A DNA stretch of 64,000 nt, taken from NCBI RefSeq assembly GCF_042650885.1, contig NZ_JBHSBU010000001.1, forward strand, positions 4,402,001-4,466,000, read 5' to 3'. Positions 27,718 through 37,400 of the stretch are shown here, piece after piece. The DNA comes from Chitinimonas_A lacunae (GTDB lineage Bacteria > Pseudomonadota > Gammaproteobacteria > Burkholderiales > Chitinimonadaceae). Each line of letters begins with the position of its first letter. Position 1 is the first letter of the stretch. The notes beneath the pieces were generated by a model that did no database searches, was not told the DNA's origin, and saw only the letters and a list, made by a program, of their open reading frames with translations. A program made the position numbers and the translations under genes.

Positions 27718-27747
27718 GCGGATCGCCTGTGCGGTCCGCTTTTTTTT
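27718..27747 (+). terminator. Terminator after the subtilase
   Basis: GCGGA pairs with TCCGC (with further partial pairing inside), followed by eight T. Confidence 0.75.
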
Positions 27748-27832
27748 GGTCTGACCATCAGGGATGGCCCTTGTGGTCAGTCGGCGGGACCGTGCTATAG
27801 TGCCCGCCCTTCTCCATCTGGACGGGCGCAAC

Positions 27833-28399
27833 ATGGCCGCACAGCCTTTTGCCATCCTTCTGGTTTGTCTGGGTAATATCTGCCGCTCGCCGACCGCCGA
27901 GGGGGTGCTGCGCACCCTGGCCGAGCGGCGTGGCATCACGCTGACCATCGATTCCTGTGGCACCGATGGCTACCACACGGGCGAGCCGCCCGACCGGCGT
28001 TCACAACGGCATGCGCTGCGGCGCGGTTACGATCTGGCAGCGCTGCGGGCGCGTCAGGTCACGCCGGCCGACTTCTCCCGCTTCGATCTGCTGCTGGCGA
28101 TGGACCGCAGCAACTTGGCCCGGCTCCACTCGTGCTGCCCGGCCGCCGAGCGGCATAAACTCAAGCTGTTTCTCGACTATTCTCGTATCGTTCCGGGCGG
28201 CGACGTACCCGACCCGTACTATGGCGGCGACGACGGTTTTGAGCGTGTGCTCGACCTGATCGAGGATGCCGCCGCCCATCTGCTCGACACGCTGCGGCAG
28301 TCCGATTCCCAACGCCTCGTCCCGATACCATGCTCGAACGATTCTTCCAGCTCCGCGCCCACGGCACCGATGTCAGAACGGAAGTCCTGGCCGGTCTGA
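27833..28399 (+). CDS. Low-molecular-weight protein tyrosine phosphatase
   Basis: 188 aa. Dephosphorylates phosphotyrosine; in bacteria often linked to exopolysaccharide control. The P-loop CLGNICRS (C-x5-R-S) lies near the N-terminus, and the general acid is in VPDPYYGGDDGF. Start ATG 27833 (MAAQPFAILLVCLGN) chosen because the domain begins there. The recognisable domain ends around LLDTLRQ; another 33 residues (Ser/Pro-rich, ending ERKSWPV) overlap the next gene by 70 bases, unusual for this compact family. Confidence 0.9.
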   Translation: MAAQPFAILLVCLGNICRSPTAEGVLRTLAERRGITLTIDSCGTDGYHTGEPPDRRSQRHALRRGYDLAALRARQVTPADFSRFDLLLAMDRSNLARLHSCCPAAERHKLKLFLDYSRIVPGGDVPDPYYGGDDGFERVLDLIEDAAAHLLDTLRQSDSQRLVPIPCSNDSSSSAPTAPMSERKSWPV

Positions 28400-29619
28400 C
28401 CACTTTCCTGACGATGGCCTACATCGTCTTCGTCAACCCGGACATCCTGTCCCTGACCGGCATGGACCGTAACGCGGTCTTCGTCGCGACCTGTCTTGCT
28501 GCCGCCCTCGGCTCGGCCATCATGGGCCTGGTGGCCAACTACCCGATTGCCCTGGCACCCGGCATGGGGCTCAACGCCTATTTCACCTTTACGGTGGTCA
28601 AGGGAATGGGGGTGCCGTGGGAAACGGCACTGGGCGCCGTGTTCCTGTCCGGGGTGGTGTTTATCGCCGTCAGCCTGTTCAAGGTACGCGAGCTGATCGT
28701 CAATGCCATTCCCCATGGTCTCAAGCTGGCGATTTCAGCCGGGGTCGGGATGTTTCTGGCCATCATCGCCCTGAAGAACGCCGGGGTGGTGGTCGCCCAT
28801 CCGGCCACCTATGTGACGCTGGGCAATGTGCACGATCCGCGGGTGCTGCTGGCCATGCTGGGTTTTGTGATGATCCTGGCGCTTGAATACCGCCGGGTGA
28901 CCGGCGGGGTGATCATCGGCATCCTGACCGTCACCGCGCTGGCGATCGCCATGGGTCTGCAACAGTGGAACGGCCTGGTGGCACCGCCGCCTTCGCTCGA
29001 ACCGACCTGGATGAAGATGGACGTGGCCGGTGCCCTGAACGCCGGTCTGCTGGCGGTGGTCTTCGTATTCTTCTTCGTCGATCTGTTCGACACCTCGGGC
29101 ACCCTGGTCGGGGTGTCGCACCGCGCCGGCCTGCTCGATCAGCAAGGCCGTCTGCCCCGACTGAAGAAGGCCCTGCTGGCCGACTCCACCGCCATCGTCG
29201 CCGGCGCAGCCTTCGGGACCTCCTCCACGACCGCTTATATCGAGTCGGCCGCCGGCACTGCCGTGGGGGGCCGCACCGGTCTCACCGCCGTGGTGGTGGC
29301 AGTGCTGTTCCTGGCCGCGTTGTGGTTGAGCCCGCTGGCCGGCAGCGTCCCGGCCTATGCCACGGCACCGGCGCTGATGTATGTGGCGGTGCTGATGGCG
29401 CGCGGTCTGGCCGAGATCCAGTGGGACGACCTGACCGAGGCCGCCCCGGCCGTGATGACGGCGTTTGCAATGCCGTTCACCTTTTCCATTGCCGACGGCA
29501 TTGCCTTCGGTTTTATCACTTACGCCGCCCTGAAGCTCTTGGCCGGCCGTTTCCGCGATCTGAGCTGGCCCGTGCTGGTGATTGCCGCGCTATGGCTGCT
29601 CAAGTTTGCCATCGGGTAA
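28330..29619 (+). CDS. NCS2-family purine permease (AdeP/PbuG-like)
   Basis: 429 aa inner-membrane proton-coupled nucleobase transporter, probably for adenine, guanine or hypoxanthine. About 12-14 membrane helices; start MLERFFQLRAHGTDVRTEVL, then LAGLTTFLTMAYIVFVNP, the GMGLNAYFTF signature and FFFVDLFDTSGTLVGV, all typical of the AzgA/PbuG branch rather than the UraA branch. The upstream phosphatase gene overlaps its start by 70 bases, and apt follows after 10 bases, so permease and adenine phosphoribosyltransferase form a purine-salvage operon. Confidence 0.93.
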   Translation: MLERFFQLRAHGTDVRTEVLAGLTTFLTMAYIVFVNPDILSLTGMDRNAVFVATCLAAALGSAIMGLVANYPIALAPGMGLNAYFTFTVVKGMGVPWETALGAVFLSGVVFIAVSLFKVRELIVNAIPHGLKLAISAGVGMFLAIIALKNAGVVVAHPATYVTLGNVHDPRVLLAMLGFVMILALEYRRVTGGVIIGILTVTALAIAMGLQQWNGLVAPPPSLEPTWMKMDVAGALNAGLLAVVFVFFFVDLFDTSGTLVGVSHRAGLLDQQGRLPRLKKALLADSTAIVAGAAFGTSSTTAYIESAAGTAVGGRTGLTAVVVAVLFLAALWLSPLAGSVPAYATAPALMYVAVLMARGLAEIQWDDLTEAAPAVMTAFAMPFTFSIADGIAFGFITYAALKLLAGRFRDLSWPVLVIAALWLLKFAIG

Positions 29620-29629
29620 GGATACGTCC

Positions 29630-30178
29630 ATGAGCAGTCTGATCGATCCCCGTTATATCCGTGACCGTATCCGCACCGTGCCCGACTGGCCGCAGTCTGG
29701 CGTGCAGTTCCGTGACATTACCCCGTTGCTGCAAGACCCCAAGACCTTCCGCGTGCTGGTGGACTGCTTTGTCCATCGCTATATGGACCACGATATCGAC
29801 GTGGTGGCCGGGGTCGATGCGCGCGGTTTCATCCTGGGCGCGGTGATCGCCTATGAGCTCAACCGGGGCTTTGTGCCGGTACGCAAGAAGGGCAAGCTGC
29901 CGTTCGATACGGTGGCCGAGGAGTACGAGCTGGAATACGGCTCGGCCACGGTGGAACTCCATGCCGATGCGGTGAAGCCGGGCGACCGGGTGCTGCTGAT
30001 CGACGATCTGGTCGCCACCGGCGGCACGATGATCGCCGCCGCCCGCCTGATCCAGCGCCTGGGTGCCGTGGTGTCCGAAGCCGCCGCCATCGTCGATCTG
30101 CCTGAACTGGGCGGCTCGACTTTGGTGCGTGAGCAGGGGATTCCGCTGTTCACCCTGTGCCATTTTGCCGGGCATTAA
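29630..30178 (+). CDS. apt: Adenine phosphoribosyltransferase
   Basis: 182 aa. Converts adenine and PRPP to AMP. PRPP-binding loop VLLIDDLVATGGT, the flexible loop GKLPFDTVAEEYELEYGS and VQFRDITPLL near the N-terminus identify it. Start MSSLIDPRY (29630) with AAGGA upstream. It lies 10 bases after a purine permease on the same strand, consistent with uptake-coupled salvage. Confidence 0.97.
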   Translation: MSSLIDPRYIRDRIRTVPDWPQSGVQFRDITPLLQDPKTFRVLVDCFVHRYMDHDIDVVAGVDARGFILGAVIAYELNRGFVPVRKKGKLPFDTVAEEYELEYGSATVELHADAVKPGDRVLLIDDLVATGGTMIAAARLIQRLGAVVSEAAAIVDLPELGGSTLVREQGIPLFTLCHFAGH

Positions 30179-30254
30179 AGCCTGTCTGGCTTAATGGAAA
30201 ATAATCTGCAAAAAGTCTGATAGACTCATTCCGGCGTATATATAGATCTTCTTG

Positions 30255-30288
30255 AAAAAGGACTGATGGGCAGATGATCTGCCCATCA
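30255..30288 (-). terminator. Terminator of the hipBA module
   Basis: TGATGGGCAGAT and its exact complement flank one base (30264-30288); on the minus strand it is followed by GTCCTTTTTC. It overlaps the last codon of the hipA remnant, so the native 3' end of the operon is preserved. Confidence 0.8.
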
Positions 30289-30557
30289 CGCTCCCACTGT
30301 CCTGTCCTTGGCAGCCGTCAGATCGGCCGGAAAGTCGGCCGGCAGTTGCGCCGTGACGGTCTCGATGACCTGATTGGTCGCCATCAGCAGGTCCCTGATC
30401 TAATTTCCTGCTCTTCGCTGGTGTGACGTCCTTGCGGATCGTTGAGCCAGTCTTCGTCGTAGACGAACTGTTCACTGCCTTTGCTTTTGGACCAGTGGCT
30501 GACCTGAATGCCATTCATCGAGATATTCAAACCTTGCCGGGAAGAGTGACCAGGCAT
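30286..30557 (-). pseudogene. hipA remnant (internal deletion; both ends remain)
   Basis: Starts two bases after the hipB stop. The first 57 codons (30557-30384) read as the N-terminus of a HipA kinase: LNISMNGIQVSHWSKSKGSE then QFVYDEDWLNDPQGR, after which the family expects PLSLSLPF but the frame runs into a stop. In another frame the next segment (ending at 30286) reads IRDLLMATNQVIETVTAQLP and ADFPADL, matching the usual HipA C-terminal helix. About 300-350 central codons, with the kinase core, are therefore missing. The toxin kinase should be inactive. Homology is judged by eye. Confidence 0.75.
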
Positions 30558-30559
30558 GG

Positions 30560-30886
30560 TTACCGATCCCCTCGTCTTCTTGTCACCTCACAAGCCGGTG
30601 CTGCCGAGTCGGCTACGCTGCTGGTGTCAGGGAGCTGTGTACTGCCCGTTACGGCATTTTCCGGCTCCGGTGAGGAGGTGGTAAGTATCAGCTCGACATT
30701 GAGTAGCCGCAGCACCTTATAGAGCCGCTCGAAGCTGGCGGCTTCGGGTCTGGCTTCCAGCTCGGCATAGCTTTGTTGGGTAATACCCAGTTGCTGGGCC
30801 AGTCCAGCCTGGGTCAGGCCGGCTTGCTTGCGGAAGCCTCGCAGGATCGGGCGCAACTGACTGGGGATGCGGATGGGGTAATCCAT
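30560..30886 (-). CDS. hipB: HipB-like XRE-family antitoxin/repressor
   Basis: 108 aa. Helix-turn-helix domain about 10-72 (LRGFRKQAGLTQAGLAQQLG, ITQQSYAELEARPEAASFER, LYKVLRLLNVELILT), the usual HipB arrangement, then a Ser/Glu-rich tail of about 35 residues. It normally neutralises the HipA kinase and represses the hipBA promoter. Here hipA, two bases downstream, is a deletion remnant, so HipB can only be a free DNA-binding protein. Four 16-bp operators lie 38-146 bases upstream of its start. Confidence 0.88.
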   Translation of the reverse strand: MDYPIRIPSQLRPILRGFRKQAGLTQAGLAQQLGITQQSYAELEARPEAASFERLYKVLRLLNVELILTTSSPEPENAVTGSTQLPDTSSVADSAAPACEVTRRRGDR

Positions 30887-30923
30887 GGGACCCTCGCTGT
30901 GGATGGTGGAATGGGTTGATTTT

Positions 30924-31032
30924 ACAGGTTATAACTTGTTAAAAGATAATACAGGATATAGCCTGTTTTTCGACATGAGGGGAGAATAAACAGCATATAA
31001 GCTGTATTTTCTGATTACAAGCTATAACCTGT
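30924..31032 (-). promoter_or_regulatory. Array of four HipB-type operators
   Basis: Four 16-bp inverted repeats upstream of hipB: ACAGGTTATAACTTGT (30924-30939), ACAGGATATAGCCTGT (30951-30966), ACAGCATATAAGCTGT (30990-31005), ACAAGCTATAACCTGT (31017-31032). Shared form: ACARS-N-TATA-N-SYTGT. Start-to-start spacing is 27, 39 and 27 bases, a symmetric array. E. coli hipBA also has four operators, which supports autoregulation. Confidence 0.8.
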
Positions 31033-31160
31033 CTTGGGTTGTCAGAGCATGGCAATTCAAAGCGGAGCTGCCATCAATGCTGGGGAGTCGGCCTGAACCG
31101 GACGCTTGGTAGTTTCGATGATCTGAGCCGAGTTTTCGGAAAGATGCGAGCTCCCCCTCA

Positions 31161-31196
31161 AGCAAAAAGCCAAGCAGGGGATCCCGCTTGGCTTTT
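31161..31196 (-). terminator. Terminator after the 388-aa secreted protein gene
   Basis: AAAAGCCAAGC and GCTTGGCTTTT are perfect complements around ten bases; on the minus strand the stem is followed by a short T-run (TTTGCTT). It is also usable on the plus strand. Confidence 0.8.
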
Positions 31197-31234
31197 CTCG
31201 TTTCTGCCGCTGGAAATCGGCCTGAAGGCAACCC

Positions 31235-32401
31235 TTAAGGCTTCTTGACCTTGATCACCATATTCTTCCACCAGACGATGCGATCAGCCTCTTCCACCGT
31301 GCCCAGTGTGCTGGTGCGTTTCGGGGTGCTGCCGGGGTTGTAGAGGCCGAAGCTCACCCAATGTTTGCCGGCGATATCGGGCAGCATGGTCGGGCCGCGG
31401 AAGTCTTCCACCAGCGTGGTCCACTGATCGCCGTCGCCTTCGTACTGCATCCGCACATCGAGACAGCCTTCGCCCTTGGGGTTGTCGTCGGCAAACAGAT
31501 TGATCCGCACCCGGATCGGTACGCCCGCCTTCAGTCCCACTCGCTTGACCGGCATCGAGGTGTCCATGGCGCCTGCCTTGGACGGGTCCCAGCAGATCAT
31601 GTCCTTGCTCACATCCTTGTCCCCCACATTGGGGTATTTGCGCTGCACGATCACACTGCGTATCGCCTGCTGACCCTGCGTATTCTTTTCGTACTCATCC
31701 ATGATCAGCGCCAACACCGGATTGCCGCCCTGTAGACACAGCGAGCCATCGGGCAGTACCCGTTTTGCGGTCTGTGGGTCTTTGGGGTTGGTGTGGGTCT
31801 TGGCGATCAATTGCCAGAACAGGGGAGCGCCGCTGCGTGGGAGCAGCGGCAGCTCCCAGGCGTGGCCTGGGCCGTTGTCCAGCATGAACTCCAGCTCCAT
31901 CAGATAGTGCAGTCCCTTATCGACGGGGAAGGTGTTGAGCTGGGTGCGAAAACCCTTTTCATAGCCAAGCCCGTAGCTGTTGGCCTTCAGATTGACCTTG
32001 ATCCACGGCTTCTGGGTATTGCCCGGATAGGCAAAGGGCGGCACCTCCCTGGAGACATAGGGTGGATAGCCTTCAGGCCGGATCAGTTCGGAGAAGACCG
32101 GCTTGGAGTTCGACAGCCCGTTGGTGTGGCCGTCTTCGGGCCGATGGAACTGGAAGCTGGCGTAGTTGCTCTCGCCCAAGGGGCTGACGAAAGACGGCGC
32201 GTCGGCGCTGAATTGGTAAGCCCGCGTGATGGTCTTGCCCGAGCTGTAGTTCTTCATCGGCTGTTGCAGCACCTGCCACTGGGTGGCTTGGTAGGGCATG
32301 GCCGTGGCGCAGCGGGAAGGCGCGGCGTGGGCGCCGGTCTGGATCAGGCCGCCCAGCAGCAGCGCCAGAACGGCCGGGTGGAGTCCGGGTGTGAATCGCA
32401 T
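31235..32401 (-). CDS. Secreted protein of unknown function (possible polysaccharide-binding/lyase fold)
   Basis: 388 aa with a signal peptide (about 1-26, THAAPS). The mature protein is rich in aromatic and beta-prone stretches (YASFQFHRPEDGHTNG, HYLMELEFMLDNGPGHAWEL, KHWVSFGLYNPGS, IVWWKNMVIKVKK), the pattern of jelly-roll carbohydrate-active proteins such as some polysaccharide lyases, but I see no diagnostic catalytic motif and make no functional claim. Four cysteines could pair. It ends at a strong terminator and stands alone. Confidence 0.75.
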   Translation of the reverse strand: MRFTPGLHPAVLALLLGGLIQTGAHAAPSRCATAMPYQATQWQVLQQPMKNYSSGKTITRAYQFSADAPSFVSPLGESNYASFQFHRPEDGHTNGLSNSKPVFSELIRPEGYPPYVSREVPPFAYPGNTQKPWIKVNLKANSYGLGYEKGFRTQLNTFPVDKGLHYLMELEFMLDNGPGHAWELPLLPRSGAPLFWQLIAKTHTNPKDPQTAKRVLPDGSLCLQGGNPVLALIMDEYEKNTQGQQAIRSVIVQRKYPNVGDKDVSKDMICWDPSKAGAMDTSMPVKRVGLKAGVPIRVRINLFADDNPKGEGCLDVRMQYEGDGDQWTTLVEDFRGPTMLPDIAGKHWVSFGLYNPGSTPKRTSTLGTVEEADRIVWWKNMVIKVKKP

Positions 32402-32854
32402 ATCGAACCTGTTGGGAGTGTTGTGGGATCACGAGCATTGTTGATCTGGATAAACCTGCCTCCTGCTGGCCCGCTCAGCGATCGGGAGAGTAGGGGATTG
32501 TCGGACAATTACCAAGCCTAATTATTTCGATGGCATTAGTGCTGGAGGCCGTCCGGAGAGCCTCATGTTCTGCCGAGGTTGGGTTGATTAAAAAATCAGG
32601 AAAAAGACTTGCAAGACCTGTTGAATATTTTATTTAAAATATAAATTTTTCCGATAAGGATACTTTCAAAGATGATTCGCCTTCGATCAACAAGTCTCCA
32701 GAAAATAAACCCATCCCGCCTGCCAAAAAAATCACCCGGTATGGGGTGGATACCGGGTGGTGGAAATAGAAGGGGGCGATGGAATAGTGAACGTTAATGC
32801 CGGAATATCGTCAGCCTTTATCCGGCAATCGCCCGCATGCGGCATGACCGGAGA
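32402..32854. other. Intergenic region with one terminator
   Basis: 453 bases. AT-rich around 32580-32720. Apart from the minus-strand terminator at 32724-32760, no gene or RNA is recognisable. The distal part is presumably the promoter of the 388-aa secreted protein gene. Confidence 0.5.
32724..32760 (-). terminator. Rho-independent terminator
   Basis: CACCCGGTAT pairs with ATACCGGGTG around seven bases, followed on the minus strand by GATTTTTTT. It ends the small secreted-protein gene at 32855. Confidence 0.88.
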
Positions 32855-33268
32855 TCAGGTTACTTTGCAGATTTCGCTGGAAATGATGAAGCGGCCCCGG
32901 CTGATAACGGCGTGGACTTCCCAGTCGCCTGAGCCATCGACACCGGAAGTGGCCGTTTGAATGGTATAGGGCGGGGTCATATCGCTCACCGCTTCAACCA
33001 GCCGGCCCTTGTGGTACAGGCCCACCCACAGGTTCAGGCCCGGGTCTCGCAGGGACGAGCTGCCGCCCCACTGGAGCGTGTTGCTCATCCAGGGACGGAA
33101 GCAATGCACCCGTACGGAGGCGGCACGCAGGGCGGTTGCTTCGGAGGGGTTCAAGGTGTCGATGGCTGCAGAAAGATTTTCTTCGATCGCTTCGGCCTGA
33201 GCGAACGGCGACAGCGCTAGCGTCAGTGAGGCGACAATGCCGCATAGTTTGGCTGGGGATAACATCAT
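32855..33268 (-). CDS. Small secreted protein of unknown function
   Basis: 137 aa. Signal peptide (hydrophobic region 8-24, cleavage near AQAEA). Mature part of about 112 residues with two cysteines (VHCFRPW and SEICKVT) likely to form one disulfide that ties the fold ends together. No family recognised. TAAGGAG precedes a double ATG (33268 or 33265). Terminator downstream. Confidence 0.72.
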   Translation of the reverse strand: MMLSPAKLCGIVASLTLALSPFAQAEAIEENLSAAIDTLNPSEATALRAASVRVHCFRPWMSNTLQWGGSSSLRDPGLNLWVGLYHKGRLVEAVSDMTPPYTIQTATSGVDGSGDWEVHAVISRGRFIISSEICKVT

Positions 33269-33936
33269 TTCTCCTTATGTAGAAACTTTATCGATAAGCG
33301 GCCTTTATAGCGGGCCGCATCCAGGCGGCAGTTCCGCCTGGGAATCCGGCTCAAGGCGAGCCGTGCCGCCGCATTGGTGCTGGCGGATGCTTGGCATGGA
33401 GTTGACTTGGCGGACGATAAGTCACCCCTGGCGCGCCCGGACGGACACGGCCAATGATTTACCCGGATGGGGGGCGGGAATTAAATCACTTGGAGGAAGA
33501 AAGCCGCCCAGAGAAAGGCGGAAAGACAAAGCGGGAGAATAAAGGGACGAAATAGCAAAATCATTCTCCTCTATATAAATCGAATGAATCTCCGCCTTGT
33601 CCGGCGGCTGGTCTTCTGGCATGGGTGGATAATAGGTTTTCTATTTCACGGCTCGCAAGATGCCTTTGCGGTATTGATTTTCCCCCGGAAATGTTGTTGG
33701 CGTGAAATGATCGATTTGAACATCGGCTGGATAAAAAGCCGCAATGAAAACTTTCCCCAATCGATTTATCCCATCCACCCGGGTTTCCACTGAAGGCCAT
33801 GAAAAAGCGCATGGTGCGCCTCCTCCGGTCAGGAAGTGCAGCCATGCGCCGGGACAGCCCATGATGGCGGGCGGGGTCAGAATTGGGGTTGATAGACCGG
33901 ATATATTTCCTTTTTCAACATATATGGCTACCTGCC
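33269..33936. other. Intergenic region downstream of the biosynthetic cluster
   Basis: 668 bases between the last cluster gene and the secreted-protein gene at 33268. I see no gene with a ribosome binding site or recognisable product and no clear terminator for the cluster. Several short GC hairpins occur (for example around 33595). It marks the 3' boundary of the cluster. Confidence 0.5.
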
Positions 33937-34410
33937 TTAAACTGATTTGGCCGATTCTTTTTCAGAAGGCTTGCTGCTTGGGATGACTGCGAAGTCCTCC
34001 GCCTTGCGCAGCGCCCGGGTGGCATCGATCAGGCCCTGGGGTGGGGGGGCGAGCTTGCGGCGGTTCAGGTCGATCCAGCCGCCTTTGATTTCGTGCCGGG
34101 CGCAGACCTCGCCGTCGCGATAGAAAGCCTGGCGCAGGTGATAGCGGCTGGCGTCTTCCGACAGGCCGACCAGTTCCAGATCGACCGTCACCCGGTCGCC
34201 CAGGCGGATTTCCTTGAGATAGAACGTGCGGTCCTCGAAATTGACCGGTGCGACCGACAGCTCGGCCATCCGCTGGATGCTAAAGCCATGATCGGCCAGC
34301 CATTCGACCCGGACATGGGTGGCGTAGTCGCCGTAGACGCTATGGCGCAGATGCTGGTTGGGGTCGAGATCGGCCCATTTGACTTCGATGGTCTTGCTGT
34401 ACTCGCTCAT
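33937..34410 (-). CDS. Acyl-CoA/acyl-ACP thioesterase, hotdog (4HBT) fold
   Basis: 157 aa. Predicted to hydrolyse a thioester. Starts MSEYSKTIEVKWADLDPNQHLRHSVYGDYA: the WADLDPNQHLRHSVY stretch is the 4HBT active-site region, with Asp at the catalytic position. ATG at 34410 has AAGGAG 8-14 bases upstream; an in-frame codon 12 residues earlier is rejected. It is 41 bases after the PKS gene on the same strand, so it is likely the last gene of the cluster and could release or proofread the chain, alongside the type I TE domain and the type II thioesterase. Confidence 0.85.
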   Translation of the reverse strand: MSEYSKTIEVKWADLDPNQHLRHSVYGDYATHVRVEWLADHGFSIQRMAELSVAPVNFEDRTFYLKEIRLGDRVTVDLELVGLSEDASRYHLRQAFYRDGEVCARHEIKGGWIDLNRRKLAPPPQGLIDATRALRKAEDFAVIPSSKPSEKESAKSV

Positions 34411-34451
34411 CTTTCCTTCTCCTTGAGGGGGACGGCTGGTGGCCATCCTGG

Positions 34452-37400
34452 TTATGTGGCGGGCGCGAGTGCGGCGCTGAGATGGTGGCTCAGCCGCGCC
34501 AGCAGCGCCTCGCGGCGTTCGACCATGAACATATGGCCGCCGCCGATCGCCTCGACTCGACAGCCTGCGCTACTTATCGTGGTCCAACCGGCCAGATCGG
34601 CCTGACTGGCGATTGGGTCGTCCTCGCCATAGAAACCGACCACAGGGCAAGCGAGCGTCGGTCGGGGTCGCCATTGGTAGCCGCGCAGCAGTGCCGCATC
34701 GGCCCGGGCCACGCGGCGCAGGTTGTCGAGGTAGTCGATGTTAGTGTCGAGCTGCTCCGGCAGCACCAGCCGGTCGAGATCGAGCCGCTCGTAGGTGCCG
34801 GCCGCACGGCGGGCGTCGTGTTCACCAGGGGCCCACAGGCCACCGACAAACAGGCCGTGCGGTTCCTGGCCGTGGCGCTCACGCAGGGTGCAGGCCACTT
34901 CATAGGCCAGCAGGGTCCCCATGCTATGGCCATAGCAGGCCCAGGGCCGATCGAGCAGTGGCGCCAGTGCTGCACAGGCGCCTTCGACGGCGGCGGCAAA
35001 ATCGGTCAGGGCCGGCTCTGCAAACCGCTCTTCGCGGCCGGGCAATTGCACCGCCACCACTTCGACCGCGGCCGGCAGCGCTTCCTGCCAGCGCTGGAAC
35101 AGTCCTGCGCCGCTGCCAAGTGGTGCAAAGCAGAATAGTCGCAAGGCGGGCGCTTCGCTGCGCGGACGGCGCAGCAGCCAGGAAGAGGCGGGCGTGGATT
35201 TGGCCGCCGGGTCCGTTTCCGGCATCGGGGCAGCCAAGCCCAGCAGCTCCAGCACCGCACTGCCCAGCACCGTGATGCTCGGCCCCTGCAACAGCAGCGC
35301 AATCGGCACGGCACGGCCAAGCAGCCGTTCAAGCTTGCTGCGCAGTTCGACCCCCATCAGCGAATCGACGCCCAGCTCGCGCAACGGCGCTTCCGGATCG
35401 AGCGTGGCCGGGTCGGCCCGCAGCACCGAACCAAGCAGGCGGCGCAGTGCCTGGGTCAAGCGGGCGGGGCGCTCAGACGGCGTGGCGGTGCCGAGCTGGC
35501 GGCTGAAGTCTTCGTCCTCGTCCACTTGGGCTGCTGAAACATGGCGCGCTGCGACTTCGCGATAGAAGGGGGTGGCGCCGAAACGCTGCAATAAGCGGGG
35601 CCAGTCGGCGGGGAAGACGGCGGCCTGAGGCGGGTCGGTCCGCAACAGGCACTCAAGCGCATGCAGCCCTTCCAACTGTTCGATCGCCGTCACGCCACCA
35701 CCGTCGAGCCGGCCGCGCTGGGCCGTATCGAGCCGGGCGGCCATGCCGGCGCCGGCCCATGGTCCCCAGTCGATACTGAGCGCCGGCAGCCCCTGGCTGC
35801 GTCGATGGTGGGCCAGCCCGTCGAGAAAGGCGCTGGCGGCGGCGTAATTGGCCTGGCCGGGACCGCCGAACAGGCCGGCGATCGAGGAGAAGCAGACAAA
35901 CCAGCGTGGCGAGAAACGGCGGCTGGCCTGATGCAGATGCCAGGCACCCAGCGCCTTGCCATGGAGTGTGCGCTCGAAATGGGGCCAGTCCTGCTGCGGC
36001 AGGGTGGCGTCGTCGAGCGTGCCGGCCGCGTGGAAGATGCCGTCGAGCGCCTCGCCGTCCAGCTCGTCGAACAGCGTCTCGACCTGAGCGGCGTCGCCGA
36101 CATCGAACTGACGGCAATCGATGCTGGCACCAGTGTCGCGCAGCGTGGCCAAGGTCTCTGCCGCGGCCGCATCGGGCGCCGAGCGGCCAAGCAGCACCAG
36201 TCGCCGGGCACCGCGCCGCACCAGCCAGCGCGCCAGCATCAGCCCCAGCGCCCCCAGGCCGCCGCTGACCAGATAGAGCCGGGTCGGATCGCAATGCAGT
36301 GCATCCGAAGGCACTGCATGTTCGATCACGATCTTGCCGATATGGCGCGCCTGCGCCATGCAGCGGAAGGCTTCGGCGCAGCGCTCGGCCGGAAAGCGGG
36401 TCTGCGGCAGCGGCCGCAGGTGGCCCTGTTCGATCTGACGCAGCACGGTGTGCAGCATCTCGGCGATCAGCTCGGGCTGCTCGCGGGCCAGGTCCATCAG
36501 GTCGAAGGCGATATAGCGGCTGCCCGGCTGACGCTCAAGCGCTTCGGCCTCGCTGAGAATGCCGAGCTTGCCGATTTCGATAAAGCGACCAGCGGGCTTC
36601 AACAGATCATGACTGGCGCGGATAAAGTCGCCGCCCAGGCTGTTGAGGATCACATCGAAGCCGCCCCCACGCTCAGGTGCCCAGTGGCGGGCAAAGTCGA
36701 GATCGCGCGAGTTCATGACCTCGACCACCCCCAGCTCACGCAACAGCGCCTGCTTGGGCGGACTGGCGGTAGCGTAGACCTCGGCACCGTGGCGCTGGGC
36801 CAGTTGAATGGCGGCCATCCCGACGGCCCCGGCACCTGCGTGGATCAACACCCGCTCGCCCGCCCGCAGCCCGGCGCACACGACCAGGGCGTAATAGGCC
36901 GTCAGAAAGGCAGTCGGCAAGGTCGCGGCGGCGCATTCGTCGATCCCCTCGGGCAGCGCCGCCACAAAACGACGTTCGACATTGACGTGGCTGCCAAGAC
37001 AACCAAACGCCATACAGGCCAGCACTCGGTCGCCGGGCCTCAGATCGGTCACGGCCCGGCCGACCCGCAATACCTCGCCGGCACAGTCGCCGCCAAACAG
37101 CATCTCCTCGACATTGGCCGCGCCCGATTGCTGACCTTCCACCGCCAACATCCCCAGCGCATGGAGCACATCCTTGAAATTGAGGCCGGTGGCGCGCACG
37201 GCGATTTCCACCTCGTGCTCGTCAGGCGCCCGCCGCTCAAGCGGCCGGTAGTGCAGCTGATCAAACGAGCCATAGGCCGAAATCGCCAGCCGATACGCGC
37301 CTTGCCCCGGCCCGACCGCACCGCTGGCTGCCGAGGCCAGCCGGGCAACCAGCCGACGCTGGCCGCGCCAGGCAACCTGCTCCTCGCCATCGTTGCTGGC

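Noticed and set aside
33700..33880. A c-di-GMP (GEMM) or other riboswitch suspected from GCGCCTCCTCCGG
   Set aside because: The conserved GEMM core (GCACAGGGCAAACC and a GNRA-receptor helix) is not present, and no suitable downstream start is placed on the same strand.
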